From Paralichthys olivaceus (taxonomy: Eukaryota > Chordata > Actinopteri > Pleuronectiformes > Paralichthyidae), in NCBI RefSeq assembly GCF_024713975.1, contig NC_091098.1:15982316-16046315 (forward strand): DNA of 64,000 bases. The letters are read 5' to 3'. The notes under the pieces are model-generated. The model saw only the letters and a program-made list of their open reading frames with translations. It made no database searches and was not told the DNA's origin. Position 1 is the first letter of the stretch, and each line of letters begins with the position of its first letter. Positions 34,909-49,206 of the stretch are shown piece after piece. The position numbers and the translations under genes are program-made.

Positions 34909-37798
34909 GTGTGTTTGTGTGTGGCTCTGTGAGTGTTTGTGCCTATTAAGTGCGTTTGCTTGTCAGCATGTGTGCATAGTATTTGTATATGTATGCAGCA
35001 CACACACAGGCCATAAATCATCCGGCTTCTCCAAGCCCATCTTGAAGGAGAAGGCGAGAGAATGCACATGATCTTGTGCATAGCTTGATGGCTATGAAAT
35101 TGACCTATTGATTGATTGAAACAATTAATTTGGCGCCAAGCTTTTATGGCAGAGAAGCAGGGCGAATCATTATTTTGCAACAAGCAAGTGGAGACAGCTG
35201 GATAATTTTATAATTCCCTCTGAAAGGACTACCTACTGCTCCAGGCTTAGGATAATGATATGCTACCAAATATTGGTTGAAGTTGTATGACGTGATTTGA
35301 TAGCTCGAACTGTGGAAAGTCATGTATGAAGTCCATTCGTCTTCATTCTTCATTTTGCACACAAAAATAAGCCAACTTGAGCGATTCAAGCACAAGACAT
35401 CCAATGGTCATTATTCTATCCCCCTAAATATGACAAATGGACGACTGCTTCTATTGAATCTCATTCTTTACATGCCATATTACAAAGCACCGCTGTTCGC
35501 CAGTGTGAAGGAGCTTGACCATAAAAAGCCAGTTGCTTGGAAAATAAATCTCCACTTTGACAACCGGTGAACTGCTTTTCATTGAGGAGGCTCACCATTC
35601 ATAGTTTATATTTCCCTCTTTTTTCAGTTTTGGAACTGTTTGTGAGTTGTCCTTCACTGCCTTTCTCTTTGCTGCCTTTGTTCCTAATGTACTGGCAAGG
35701 CTGACTTCATTAAGCCCTGTATGCAGCAAACACATTCATGCCCTATTTTCATTTTTCCTATTTCATTTTGCAGTGATACACCACAGCACTGCCACCAAAG
35801 CGGAAAATAAAGCCCCCATCAGGCTTGAAGCCATGTGCTCTTTGAGAGAGAGGCGACCCCTTGTGGTGAAAGCAGAGAACCGCGCCGCCAGCTGAAATCC
35901 CACGTGCACAAATGGAGGACCAGCTGACACTCAGAACTGCACAATGCAGAGAACCATCCTGCAATTATTAGCAACTGAGAGAATAAGCCTAATGCATAAC
36001 AAGAGCAAGGCACACACACCACCCTGCAGACCTCACAAGACACCTGCAACAGGTATTTGAGTTATTTCTCGAGTGTAAGAGGGTGTAGCAGGCCCTGATT
36101 CTTCTAATACCTGCAGAATGACTTAATGTGGGGGTGTCTGTAAAGGTGCGTGTGTCCCTGTGTGCTTTCCTGAGACTGAAACGCCACCACGGACATTGAC
36201 AGATCGCAGGGGAATGTTCAATTGCAGGTTGTCGCGTCCTGCTGTCATTGGGATCATCTGTCACAGGGCAAGGCTAGCTGGGAGGCAGGAGCAGGCAGGA
36301 GTGAGGGGCGTCACTCCTTCCAGAGATGATGATCGCACCAGGGCTCCTGCCAAGCCGGCTGCTGGCCCTGTCTTGCTCCTGTGGTCCCTTGGAATTCTTC
36401 TCTTTCACAGTCTGTTCCAGAGCAATAATATTACAGCTTGATAAAATGCACTGTAGACAGAAGCATGAAGCAGAGAGGGATTTTCCCACTTGGAGAAACA
36501 GCAGCTCTGTGTCTCTATCGCTCCATCTTTTGGCCACGGTACTTTGTTGACTGCCCCAAATCTCTGTTGAGATTAATTTGGCAGCTCCAGGGATTATTTC
36601 TGGTTGGATAATGAGATGTTTCTTGCAACAAATGCCACACACAGATGTTCTGTCTCGGAGATGAGTCAATACAGAGCCCTGCAGAAACATAACTGATCTG
36701 ACCTGCTTTCTCTCTCTGACTCTCTCCCTGTCTCTGCTATTTTGCCTTACACACCATGCACTCCAATAACCCTTCTTATGTCTTTCCTACCTAATCATTT
36801 ACTTCCTTCCTTTCTCCTTTGTTTCTTCTTCCTGCAGAGAATCTGCTGTTGTCATAACTGCACAAGGCTGCACTTTCGCGTGTGCACCCTCTACAGTCAA
36901 GGCCGGGAAGTGCCTTTGTTGTTACTTGAGAGAGGATACAAACAGGAAGGCCAATTACAGCCCAGCAGTCATCTATCTGTCAACTATTTGACAGGAACAT
37001 AGCACAGCCAAATATATGACCCCCCCATAAATCACAGCATCTCACTCTAACTAGCCTGTCTTGTGTGAGTAATTAGTAGAAACATGCAGAAGCATTTCAG
37101 AATCCCCAAATACCATTAGATCATTTCACTTTTGATTTTCAGTCACTTTTCTCCAAAACCCACAAGCTCAAATAGCCAAATGTTCCTGAAAATTAGATGC
37201 ATAAAACTGATTTAGGGGACACTCAAGAAATCGATCATGCAACAGAATCATTTAATGTTTAAGGAAGGGCCCAGTGATTTGTGAGATGTTGAGACAGAGT
37301 TCATATTCCACATTTGAAGGTTTAAAAAGAGGACCTTGTATTTTCATAGTGAGCCTTAACCGCCTTGTACCCCTTGCAGCAGTCCAACCCCGTGAGCTGC
37401 ATTGCTATTGCAGATGCTTTATGACGGGCAATTTAGCTTCAGCTGCTATCTGAGCCATCTCAGGAATGGACGCGCTTAGAATCAAGTGCAATAAAGCAGA
37501 GAAGGAAGTGGAGAGAAGGGGGGGACGAGGGAAAATAAAGAGAGACAACAAGCTCGTCTGGACAGCCCCCTTTGGACAAAAGGTTTGGGGGTAGGGTCTC
37601 CTGTGGACACACACACACACACAAACACAAACATTGGTTTCCCAGGCACTCGGCTAGACAAGGAAGAGGCAAACCTGTTTGTTTTCACGGGAGCTTCCAA
37701 ACAAGGCCAAGCGTGTGTGAGTGAATGTATCAACACATGTTGGCTTTTTCCCTGGGTGTAATGTGCAGTATAAGTTTTTCTGTCTATACATTTATCTC

Positions 37799-37799
<1 letters not shown>

Positions 37800-37862
<63 letters not shown>
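37800..37862. repeat. (TG)n microsatellite
   Basis: About 31 uninterrupted TG units. Confidence 0.95.
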
Positions 37863-37864
<2 letters not shown>

Positions 37865-40800
37865 GCATTTGGTCCTCCACGCCAGCTAGGCTTTGTTGAG
37901 TCTGCTGAGCTCCAGGAAATCTCCAGAGACAGGGAGACAGATTTACACCCTTCCCCCTGAGAGGGCTTTACAGCCCGGGACCCAGCAGAGCAATGGAAGG
38001 GCCAAGAGCGCCAAGTGAAGAGCGGGGTGATGAGACAGAGAGGGGAAGACGAGAGGAAAGAAGGGAAGGATAAAGGGGAGAGAGGAAGCATGAAATATGG
38101 CAGCGATTGGGCGGTCGAGGTGGAAGGGGGGGGTTGTGATATCAGTGGAATGTAACATGGCTGCTATTTGCTCGCCGCCCTTCGCCTCTGCACACAAACA
38201 CTCATCCTCCTGTACCTTGTGTCTCTCTCAATTTATCCCTCCTTCTCCTACACACACATGCACAAAGAACGGCCATAAATCTGCCAGTGAGTGCTGCTGG
38301 GATAGAGACACCCAAGACAGGCCTATGCTGTGTTTGGAGAGAATGCAGATGTACCTGCCTCCAGCACATCATCCTCTGTCCCTCTTCCTCTCCCCTCATT
38401 CTCCTCCTCTCCGCCCCTTCATTTTATCCTCTTGATCTCTCTCCAGAGTTTTCTGTCTCATGTTCTTAACCCCTTTCAACCTTAACTCAGCTCATCTCCC
38501 CTCCACTCTGCACTCCCTTTTTCCCCTTTGGTCTCACTTTAAGGACTGATGCTCTCTCCCACTTAAGGGGAGGGGGGCAAAATTTGCCAGCCGTGTCCCA
38601 CGCTATTGTTGTGCCGGGATGCGAACGAGCCATAGGACGGACAATGGTGCAAACAGAAGGGGAGACATGGCTCACACTACAGGCGGCACCTTGTGGGGAA
38701 ATAATGGTAACAAATACAGGGTCTATGGAACCTGTTTGCTGCAGTTCCTATAGTCTGAGAGCCAGTATCCATCATCTGGTGACAGCTCTAACTACGTGCT
38801 GAGTGATACCTGATGTCCTCAGATGGGCTACATCCACAGCTAGTCACATCTACATGATATGTCTGGGATAAAGAAAGACAGGGGCCATCACAAAAGAAAC
38901 AGGAAATGTCTTGAGTAGGTTTCATGTTTGCTCATAATGGAGAACAGTGACGGCAGGTGTAGGTTTTGAGGGGATCTATAAAAAAAACATCTTTGTTAGT
39001 CAGACGGCACAATAACTTAAACTAGTGTTTCAACCCATCTGCACCAGTCGTGATGGCCTCCAGACAAAACAGACCTACAAGCACACAGACACACCCTCAC
39101 ATTCTCTGCTATACGCATCAACACCCGTGCCTTGACATTATCACAACCCAGCCCCACACCATCTCCCAGCAAAAACAAGGCCTCAAACACAGGCGCACAC
39201 ACGTAAACACACAATGTCCAAACAGACGTGGCCTGTGTGACCTGATTTACAGTGAAGTAAACGGTTTAAGCCGCACATCTCACTCCAACACCTTAACACC
39301 TGACAGACCTCTCATAAATAAGACTGGCCAGAGACTCCCACATAATTTACACCGTGGCTATCTCCTAAGCTAACATGTAACAGGTATCCAATCCATATTT
39401 CACCACGCGGAGCTCGGCAAGATAGCATGTCCGAAGTTAGTCCAGAAGATGGGGGCCGTGGGAGAGGGGGACTTCAAAAGATCACTAGAAAGGTCTGGAC
39501 TTTGAGATGTGGTGTGGGGATTCAAGCTCTCTCAGCCTGGAGTAATGTAAGTGCATGTGTGTATGTGTGCATGTGTGCATGTGGGAGTGTGCATGTGAAT
39601 GACCCTGGCCTGGGGCGTAGCCTAGCCTAGCCACAGCCCAGCTCAGATCAAGGCCCACAGCCAGGAGTTCCACTTCTACGTATGCCATAAATCGTCCCGC
39701 CTTTGTCTGTTCTCTCTTTCACTGGCTGAAACTTATCCTCTTCCATTAAGAGTGATGGATCAGCAGCTCTCAGGGCGTAAGAGACTCTGAGGTTACAGGT
39801 CCTCGCAAAAGATTGTACTTTACACTGCGAATGTTGAAGACACAAGGTACACCCACAAACGCCCCCCCCACCAAACAGACATAACAAGATGTAAAATACA
39901 TTTCAAGACAGGGAAGGAAAACACTGGAGCTTGTTTGATGTTTGAATCAATTCACAGCACCTGAAATGGTCTTTCTTTCAAGGGTGAGTTGTATTTTTTA
40001 AATCTGTACAGTTGCAGTCTAATGTTTTCCAATTGTCAAGTGCTGTTCATGGATTCGACAGCATCTGTGCTCCCTCTGGTGGCTGCTCCCTGCCATAATC
40101 ACTTTTACTCCCAGAGGTCGACCTATTATCATTATGTATGTTCATAGGGTCTTAAACAACAATAATTCAAACTTTACCAGGGGATCACTCTCTGTGGCAG
40201 GCACACATGTAATATCAAATAAACGATTAAAGCAACCAAAGGCTGCAATGATTTGTGTTTACCATAATTAACATGGATATTAAATTATAGGCTAGCCTTA
40301 AAATAGCATGTATTATATCAAGGTACAGACAGGTACACAGAATGCAAAAAAAAAAGGAATTGTTTGTTCAGCTGAAGCAGTTGGCTGTGGGGCTGATTTC
40401 CCACAGCGAGAGAAAGATAATGATTTGGCAGAAGATGTTACAAAACTACTCCACATGTTGCAACAACGACCTGAGACCTGCAGCTGTGTGTGGCATGTGT
40501 GTGTGTGTGTGAGCGGTTGGGTGTGTTGACTGTAAGGCTGTATGACAGTAACACTTTGCTATGTTTGGAAGTGTTCAAATTAGGGCTGTTGAGAAGATAA
40601 GTATCTTTAATATCAAAACAGGGTGTTTAGCTTGTCAAAGATCCTTCAAATTGCAATATTCTTCCATGAAAACAAAACAGAACTTGACCACAACTGGGGC
40701 CTCTGCAAAAACGCTTCACAAAAGATTTAGGGCAAAGTATAGGAAAATCCAGTAAACCCTTATATAGGCTGTGTGAATACAAATGCATGGAGAATACACA

Positions 40801-42663
40801 GTTTCTAGTTTAATTCTCGAGCACAGGACACATTAAGATGGTAGAAGCATATAAATATTCCTGGTATAAATTGTATGTGAAGAAGGGGTGCTGCTGCATC
40901 AGGCTGCAGCCGCAGGCCAGGCTGAGTGATGTTGCCCTCAGGTGGTGAGAGTGTAAAACAGCAGCGGTGGATGTGAAGTCCATCAACCGGCTGAAAGATT
41001 CACTAGTGATGCTTTCATCTGCTCGCTTGTATAGTGGCCCATTTGTGTTTGAATGAATTGTGTTTTTGATTTAGACCGTGGTGTGTGTGTGTGCGTGCGT
41101 GCGTGCGCGCGTGCGTGTGTGGTTGCACATGCGCACTGGTCGGGTGAGCGGTGGCCTTTGTCTTGGAATGTTTGGCCTCGTGCGCCTGCGCATTTCTCCG
41201 CCGGACAGCAGAGGCACATAAAGCCTGGTAAATTGCACCAGGGCAATAAAATGGCAATAAAATGACAACAACAGTGCATTAATCCATCACCAGGGAGCGC
41301 TGGAGGTACTGTAAAGAGCTCTGACTGGAGCCGGGAATGATTTCTTGGGTTTATCAGCTCAGCGGCTGCAGAGCACATTCAGCTTGGCAGGGGGCAGTAA
41401 GGAGCTGAGACCCCCCCCCCCCCGTCAGTGGACTACAGGCCCATATTAATATCATGCAGGTAGGACACAGTAATAAAAAGATGCAGCAAGTTTATATTGA
41501 ATGGCCTGGCTTCTTTTAATTAGAAGACAGCAATAATAAAATGAAGGAATGGAGCTTTGAAGTAGCAGGGGGGTGGCTGATGGAAATCCCCATCTATCTG
41601 CCTCTTTTACCTTCGCTTTATTCTCAGCAGCAATTTCCAAGACATGTTCTCACAAGGAGGCAGCGCTCCTCTGTTGCAGCGGTGCGGCCCCTCTGGCGTG
41701 CAGCCCACCCCCCACTCCTGACGTCCTGTGGCTCCTGGAGAAAGAGGGCTTTATTCAGGAGCACCTGGATTTATGTGGGGGAACCAGAAGCAGCAGGTGA
41801 TGGAAACTGCCGGCCCAGTAGGCTGGCTGTGGCCAGGGGGTTCTGGCAAAGTAGTAAGTGGGCCCAGTGGGTCACACTGTCATTTCCTGTTTCTCTAGCC
41901 TTTTACTCTAGTTTTACTGTTCTCCGATCCCGGCCTGCCTTCCTGCCAGAATCACTTCCTCCAATAGGAAACAGATGAGTAGCCCAGAGTCTGAGGTGGC
42001 CGGGCTTTGCCCTTCCCATCATCAAGGCAAGACATCTGACATACATTTTCACATAGTTTGGACTAAAGTGTGGCTTTTAAAGAAGCAGTAATGCAGCCGC
42101 GCAAACAAAAACAATCAAAGGTTGTATTCTGGGCCTGTTACACAAAACTTTCCTTTCTGATGTCGCCTAAAGGTGAAGGCATTCTCTTCAGGTTTCAACT
42201 TGGATACTTAAGCACTGGTTACCTGGCTCACTACTGACAACGAGTCTTTGATTTTTTTGTGCCTGCAACTCAGTGTTTTCCGCTGCTGACATGACAGTAA
42301 ATTTAAGAACACACACAGAATAACCTTTGAGCATGAGGCTGTGGTGTAAACATGTAGACCTCTCCCCAGATGAAAACCACTAGCCAGTTTGCCGTCAGCT
42401 ATTCCACAGAAACGGCATTCTAAACTGAACCAGGTGTGTACATGCCACAGAGAAGAGGTCAAAAGTGGAAACACATGATCCACTCTTTCTTCTTCTTCTT
42501 CTTTTACTCTTGTTCCTCTAATAACCACTGCCTGGTGCAAAAAAAAAAAGAAAAAGAAAGAAAGCTTAAAGTGGCCCATTAAACCATCCAGTAACGCTTA
42601 TGTAATGTAATGTAGCACAAGTCATGGTGAACTCATTTCAAAGCAGGTCAACCGGGGAGAATG

Positions 42664-42955
42664 TTAGTTAGTTAGTGAGTTAGTTATAGTTAGTTCATAC
42701 ACACAGATTTCCACCACTATCCTTATTAAGATTTAATGTAACTAACTAACTAACCAACTATAGTCGACTCCAATTTCACTGCATGTTGCATTGTTTAGTT
42801 AGGTAGTAGCAATGCAACACAAATGCAGTGGAATTGAAGTCGAATAGTTTAGTTCAGTGCAACTAGCTACCTAAATCATTAGTCCCCTCCAGTTTCCCTG
42901 CACTTATGTTGCCTTGGTTTGAGAATTGGTTAGTTAGTTAGTTAGTTAGTTAGTA
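42664..42955. repeat. Inverted-repeat complex with (GTTA)n arms
   Basis: (GTTA)n-type sequence at about 42664-42692 is answered by (TAAC)n at about 42738-42755 and again by (GTTA)n at about 42928-42955. Between them 42756-42849 folds into an imperfect hairpin whose arms begin AACTATAGTCGACTCCAATT and end with its near-complement. A further degenerate arm lies at about 42887-42913. This looks like a foldback or MITE-like element. Confidence 0.7.
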
Positions 42956-43108
42956 AACCCTAACCAATTCATACCTAATCCTGACCTCAACCTAACAACA
43001 ATTCACATCGTATTACTAACTCAAACCAGAACCTTAAAAAATAAGTTTTGTTTATTAGGCCCAGGCTTTGGTCCCCATTAGGCATAGTAGTCCTGCCAAG
43101 GTGTTTGT

Positions 43109-43109
<1 letters not shown>

Positions 43110-43150
<41 letters not shown>
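43110..43150. repeat. (AC)n microsatellite
   Basis: About 20 AC units. Confidence 0.95.
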
Positions 43151-43152
<2 letters not shown>

Positions 43153-43159
43153 ATGGCTC

Positions 43160-46100
43160 ATACATGATCACATACATTATTAGAAATATAAGCTGGGAAG
43201 GCTTTAATGTCTCTCAGAGGAATGTGTGTCTCTAACTTCAAGCTGTGTGGTGTACAGAAGCGGAAACCAGTCTTCAAACCAGTTCAGAGCTGGTATGTGT
43301 CCTGTGACCCGGTGTCAGGATTATTTTCTCTGAAGCCAACTAAGTATGTTAAATATGCTTGTAGCTTAGATAGTGTTGCTTTTTAAATGACAACACAGGT
43401 AAGCTGAGAGGATCAGGAGACGAATGGACGGTCAGGTAAAGTGTGGGACAGACAGCGGAGAGCAGGGGGTGGTAGGAGGCAGTAGGAGGTGTCTATATGT
43501 GGTGGAAAGAAATATTTTTTTGGACTGCTCCACTTCTCAGATTCTCTCACGTTCACTGGATCCCCGCCAGGCTGCTCAGCCCCGGGTTTATTTCTGGCTA
43601 ACAGTTGAGATGAGGGCCCACGGTGTTTTGACATGAGCTGTTTGGATGAATTGGCTCATGGTGTGTTACTGATCCTTTAAGCAAAGCTGTGTATCATGTA
43701 TGCACCCTCGGAAGCATGACGCCCGAGACATGTTATATTTCACCAAGATTCAGCCGTGTATCTGTGCAAAGACCATCCTCCTCCATTTCACCAGGTTTTA
43801 TTACAAATGTGTTTACTGCTAATCAGCGTAATGGACTGGACTGTGAGCACTTCAATGTGTTTAACATATATATCCTGTCGGCCTCAGGAGATGACGGGGC
43901 CCTCACAAGGATGGTGGTTTTTATATTGAATTATAAAGCCTATTCAAGAACCTGTCAAGCTCCCCTTTATCCTGCGTGGAGCACATCTATGGCTTCTTTT
44001 ATGTGTTGGATTTGTTACGCAACACAGCTTTATAAAGTATTTATCAAGTCTTTATAAGCCACTAAAATCATAATCAGTCCAGGAGCCACCTCCAGCAGCA
44101 GACTGGCCCAAGTTGTTGGGAGCTTTCTGTTCTGAGGCCTGGCCAAGCCCTGCAGCATGTAGAGTTGTGCCAGACTTCTTCCTTGTGGATCAGTTAATAT
44201 GAACTTCAACATCTCCCTCTGAAATAAATACCACGACAGAAAAACCCTGGGATTTTATTGCCTCTTCTGAACCCTAATCCTTGATGGAAATAGAATCGTA
44301 AGATTAAAATGTAAGATCTGTGGAGTTCTACAGTGGACAGATTTTTTTCCCTCCTTCTCTGCCAAAAGGAGTCTGTCACAGCTGGACTTTTCTCATTGGG
44401 TCATAAGCCTTGTGTATTGGACCTCAAGCGTATAAAACTTCACCATTCATATACAGTGTAACATTAGATAGTTTATGGCGCTGCATTATGCCGAGGCTGG
44501 CTCTGGCTGAGAGCAGAGGCAGGGGAATGTTGTGGTCAGCGCTGGGTCAAAGACTGTCAGGGCTCAGGGCAGGCAGAGAGCCAGCCTCAGTACGTGTCTG
44601 CCCTGAATGTTAATGGATTAGCGCTCGCTACACATACGGCCAGACTGGGAAACTCAAGATGACTTTTAACGTGAAAGGCCGCCAATAAGTCGCCATCATA
44701 AATTCCGGGACACATGCTGCCTGTATAGCAGCATGGCAGCCAGGCGCGTTTCCTCCGGGAGGCCGGGGGCCGAGGGACCATGTGATGGAGAATGGGGGAG
44801 CAGGTGGGGCCTGCGTTGGCTGACCTTGCTCCACAAGATATGATCAGAGTATACTGGCAGCTGCAGCCTTGCTTAACAGGACCCAAGGTATCACGTAGAG
44901 TAGGTACACAGATGCAGTTCTCACCTACTGACAACAGTGCTAGTCTTACTGTCACCCCACCCTCCTCACTCACTGCAGAGCATTCAGTGTGCACACGGTG
45001 TTTTAAACCCAAACCCTGCTGATTTTGCGTTTTTCCACCCCGAGAACAGCCAATTCTGTTACACAATTTTTCTCTTAATTGCTCTGAGCGAGTAACTTGG
45101 GCTTGTCTAATGTGAGTTTCCACATGGCAAAGAGAGCCACAGTTGTTGTGCTCAGACTCTGCAGCGACAGCCCTAATCACTATGTGTAATTTAGCAGCAG
45201 GGGACAATGAGCTAATCTTGCAGGAGAGCATATACTCCCAATTTAAAATCAATCAAGATGCATTTGGATTTTTAGTACCTCCACTTGAGCTGTGCTGTAA
45301 ATAAGAGGTAGGTTCAGAGCACACGATTGTTCTCTGCCTGCGTGGGGGGTCGTTTGAAACCCACTGATGGATTCACAGCACATTTCACTGCAGAGTTTCA
45401 CACACATTCTGACACTAATACGTCCCATTTTTCCTAATATTTTTTCCTGCTGCACTGCAAGTAATTAGATATAATTATGTCAGTGGGTGATTTCTAGCCA
45501 TTTACTGAAGAACTGACTTGTGAGCAATCATTAGCAGCAGCAATTATTTAAACACTTGCAAGAAACACAAGTGACACATGCTGGAAAAGAAAAGTTATGG
45601 TGTTGGAATTTGTAATCCAATTATCTTATTTGAGTGAATAAAACACTGTGCTGTGGTTTCCTATGATTTTCTGTCTCTAACCACCGAGGACTTACTTAAT
45701 TCCTTCAATCTTCCTTTTTGCTTTCTCTCCACAAATTAATTTATGGTCTAATTACAGGACAAGCCTCTAGATATGAAGGAACACAAATCACGAGTCCTTA
45801 CCAGATGGCAGAAAAACGGCACAGGATAATTGAAAATCTAGAAGTGGATCAATATTTAGAAGCCCAAGGTTACACGAAGTATGACACTACTATTAACATG
45901 GGAAAATGATGCATTGCATCCGCAGGCAAATTGGCCTCTGTTATTTGATGGTGACTAAGTGCTGTATGCAACACTTCCATGCAGTGCTGGATTCTCAATC
46001 ACAAAGACTAGCTTTAAACTATCATGGGTTAACTACATATACATCCAGCGCGAGCTCGTTGAAAAGGCACAGCTGCAGCCATACCACCGGCCATGTGTAC

Positions 46101-49100
46101 ACACGTGTGTAGCTTTGGCCGATGGTGTGGGGATCATTTCTGCAGGTTTCCGACAGAATGTACCATAAAGGCTCAGAGTCCCATCGTGCCACAGACTACC
46201 CCTGGCTCACCCCACCCTTCTCCTGCATTTACCTCTGGCCTGTTAAAAATGATATCAGCTCATGGAGGGCAAGCATTAGCATTTGCATTTTATTGGAAGC
46301 ACAGAGATTTAGAGCAGAGGATATATCAGCTCTGAGCAGACAGAATTAGTTAACAATGCATTACCTGCCTTTTATGGCAGCTATAACTCTTTCCCCTGGT
46401 GGGGAGAGGAGATGGAGGGAGGAGTGGTGGTGGTGGTGGTGGAGGGGTGAAGGGGAAACACAGCCAGCAGAGTGTTGGCGGTGAGAGCCATGGTGCAGTA
46501 TGAGAGGGGGGGGGGGGGGCATTTAGCAAGAAGAAGCTTTGTCTATGGCGCTTTACTGCACATTAAGTGTGATAGCCACCCAAATTAGAGCATCACATCG
46601 CAATCACCTTCACACAGATCAGTGCCCTGCGCTGAGAGATGATGCGCCAGTCATCACTGCAGACCTTTTCATCTGGTCCCAACAAGGAGATGGAGACACA
46701 GCTGTTTGGCAGCTGTGCCTACATGATCACAGCACGAGGAAGGCCACATCAAATTACACCGGCCTCTGTGATACTCATGATTTACAGCAGTCGAACAGAT
46801 TTTTCACAGTTTTTCTGAAACCAAAAACCAACCTCTATTTCCCCCCCCCTTACATATGAGGTAGTGGTGTGTATTGTACTCTGCGGTGTGTTGGTGTTAT
46901 CCGTATGAGTGCACACTTAGTTGTTTGTTGTTTTTAGTGGTATCCTTGAACAAGCTGTGTTACACTGATGAGGCCCGCTGTGGCAGTGCCTTCCCTTAGC
47001 ACAGCTGCACAGTAGCTCCCCTGACACTCATTTGGTGTAATGTGTTGCAAGACGACCCACCTCTGCTGTGGGCCAATACCCACTGGAACTCATTTGCACT
47101 AGAAGTTGCTGGTATAGAATGGAGTGTGTTTGAAGTGCAGGGAGGCTGCTTTGAATAAATAAATAAATAACTGTACACTAAAACTAGTGTACAGACTTTG
47201 CAAGACAGACCAAGGTAAAAAAAAAAACAGTGTTGGTTCCTCTGTTTGAAATCCTGCAGATTAAATCAAATAAATTGTTTAATTCAAAGGTAAGAGTGCA
47301 TCAAGAAAAGCTGAAACCTGAGTCACAGATTGTTCCCTATTGACCCTGACTCCACGACAGCCATTTCTAGAAAAATGCTCCAATCTGATTGTCCTCATTT
47401 TAGTTGTTTGGCATCAATGAAGATTCTGTTGACCAGGCAGCAGAACTGTCTCTACATCTGTATTTGCCACAAACACATCACAGCCAGCGCTCCCATGAGC
47501 ACCACTGTGGCTTTCCCAACCAAACCTTCTGGCCTGGGTTTGTCAGCAGACAGCTCCAGGCTCCATAAAACAGCCTGCTGCTCGCTCCCTTTGCCCAGCT
47601 TAATGGTCCCAGGGGCTGGAAATTTACTAGTGACCTTTGCATTCCATTTGGAGTGTAAAAGCCTTTTTGCTAGGAAAATTCCATCACTTTAGATGTAGCC
47701 GAGCAGCACTTTGTGCGTGTGTGTGTGTGTGTGCGTGTGTGCATTGGACAGAGCAAGAGAGTCACTATAAAAGGCAGCAAGAAAGAAAAAGAGGGTGGTG
47801 AGAGAAGAGCAAGGATTAGACTCAAGCTTCACTGGTAGTTTATTACTAATGTTGCAGTTGTTCCCCCGCAGTTGAGACACTACTCTTCCACGTCCACATA
47901 TATTTTCTTTATTATAGCAAACACCTCAAATCTTTCATTAATAACAAATGTCCCATATTTGTCATGTGGTGGACAAATTGTGACCAAATAGACACTCCTC
48001 ACACATCAAAGTTCAGCTTTGATGGATATTAGTTGGTGTGCTTGTCAATCCTTCTTCTCTTTTCTTGAGTCAGTTTAGAATAGAGGAGAAATTGCTTTTC
48101 CTCACATGCTGCAGCATTAAACAGTCTGTGTATTCTATTTGTCATTAAAGCTTTGTGATGCTTCCACTTATTTTTTTAAATGACTGAATAATTAGTTGTA
48201 GGTTGCCTTAGCATACCATACTGTGTGTGGTACCTCTATTTACTGCACTATACACTGCATTCGAATTAAAAATAAATCTATGCGAGTTTAAAAACTGAGT
48301 CACATGAGTTTGCAAGTGGCTTCAGCAGATGTGATGTCATTCAGTGGACATTACAAAAAAACATGCACATCTGAAAAGACTCATAATAGATGGATCAAAA
48401 AGATGAATTCATGTGATGTAGTTATAATGAGCAATGTTAGGTGTTTGAATTGTGAATGACTTGCATAAAACAGTTGACTTTTACACCGGTGTTATTTAAC
48501 AGTGCCATCTGCTGGGTGAGAGCAGCTGGTGCTCTTCTTCAACAAGGAAAACACTTTAAACTGGAAGAGTGCACTCAGGAGAGCAAATACCTCCACCAAG
48601 GCCCCACAGATCCCATGTGAAAACCCATTTAAATGCAATATATCAGTATTTTTATTTGGACCTGCACCCACGTTCACACATTCATTAATATCAGTCCCCT
48701 AAACATGGCTTTGTTTTCACCCAAAACCATGAATCATTCCTGTAGAATTTAAAGGACAATGTTGAAAAATCTCACAATGGTACAGAAAGTGAAAAAAAAA
48801 ATCTGGGATCCCACCATCATTTATTGGATTCTCCCCTAACCCATACTGCATCCTTCCACCAAATGTAATGGTAATCTGTCAAGTACTTTATGTGCAATGT
48901 GGCTTACAAACAAGCAAACACAGCCTCCTTGACAGAGTTTATAAAGTCTTATTTTGACAGAGACCACATCAAACAGCTTCAGTCTCATATTTGAGACTTG
49001 AGGTCTTTTTTATTATTTCCCCAGGACAGTTCTTTTCCCCACCTGTTATTAGGAAACATCATAATGTTAAGCTATGTTTTATTGTGGTTTATTTAATACT

Positions 49101-49190
49101 CTTGTTTCATCCAAAACAATATATCTCATCCCTGCGGTCTAGGTCTCAAGTTCCAGTCACATCATAAAATAAAATCCAACTGCCATTTAC
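43160..49190. other. Intergenic DNA, last part of the gene desert before cbx5
   Basis: No gene is recognised. A one-mismatch DR5 (TGGTCA-GCGCT-GGGTCA) is at 44533-44549. Single-copy-looking stretches at about 44400-44830, 45080-45540 and 46050-46370 have the AT-rich, repeat-free character of conserved noncoding DNA, but conservation cannot be tested here. Short (GGT)n and (G)n runs are at about 46420-46440 and 46506-46519. Confidence 0.45.
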
Positions 49191-49206
49191 TTTAACACTG
49201 AAAATG

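Larger units (their letters stand above)
31460..42650. other. Intergenic DNA, fourth part of the gene desert
   Basis: No coding exon is supported on either strand; the longer open frames are translations of (TG)n, (AC)n and (CT)n repeats. Single-copy-looking stretches that would merit a conservation check are about 35070-35580 and 36190-36470. Confidence 0.5.

Noticed and set aside
42756-42849. The 94-nt hairpin as a microRNA precursor
   Set aside because: The hairpin is bounded by alternating GTTA repeats, which points to a foldback transposon; known HoxC microRNAs (miR-196, miR-615, miR-10 type) lie elsewhere in the cluster.
44587-45252. A 221-codon minus-strand frame
   Set aside because: No recognisable motif and mixed low-similarity composition; judged to be a chance open frame.
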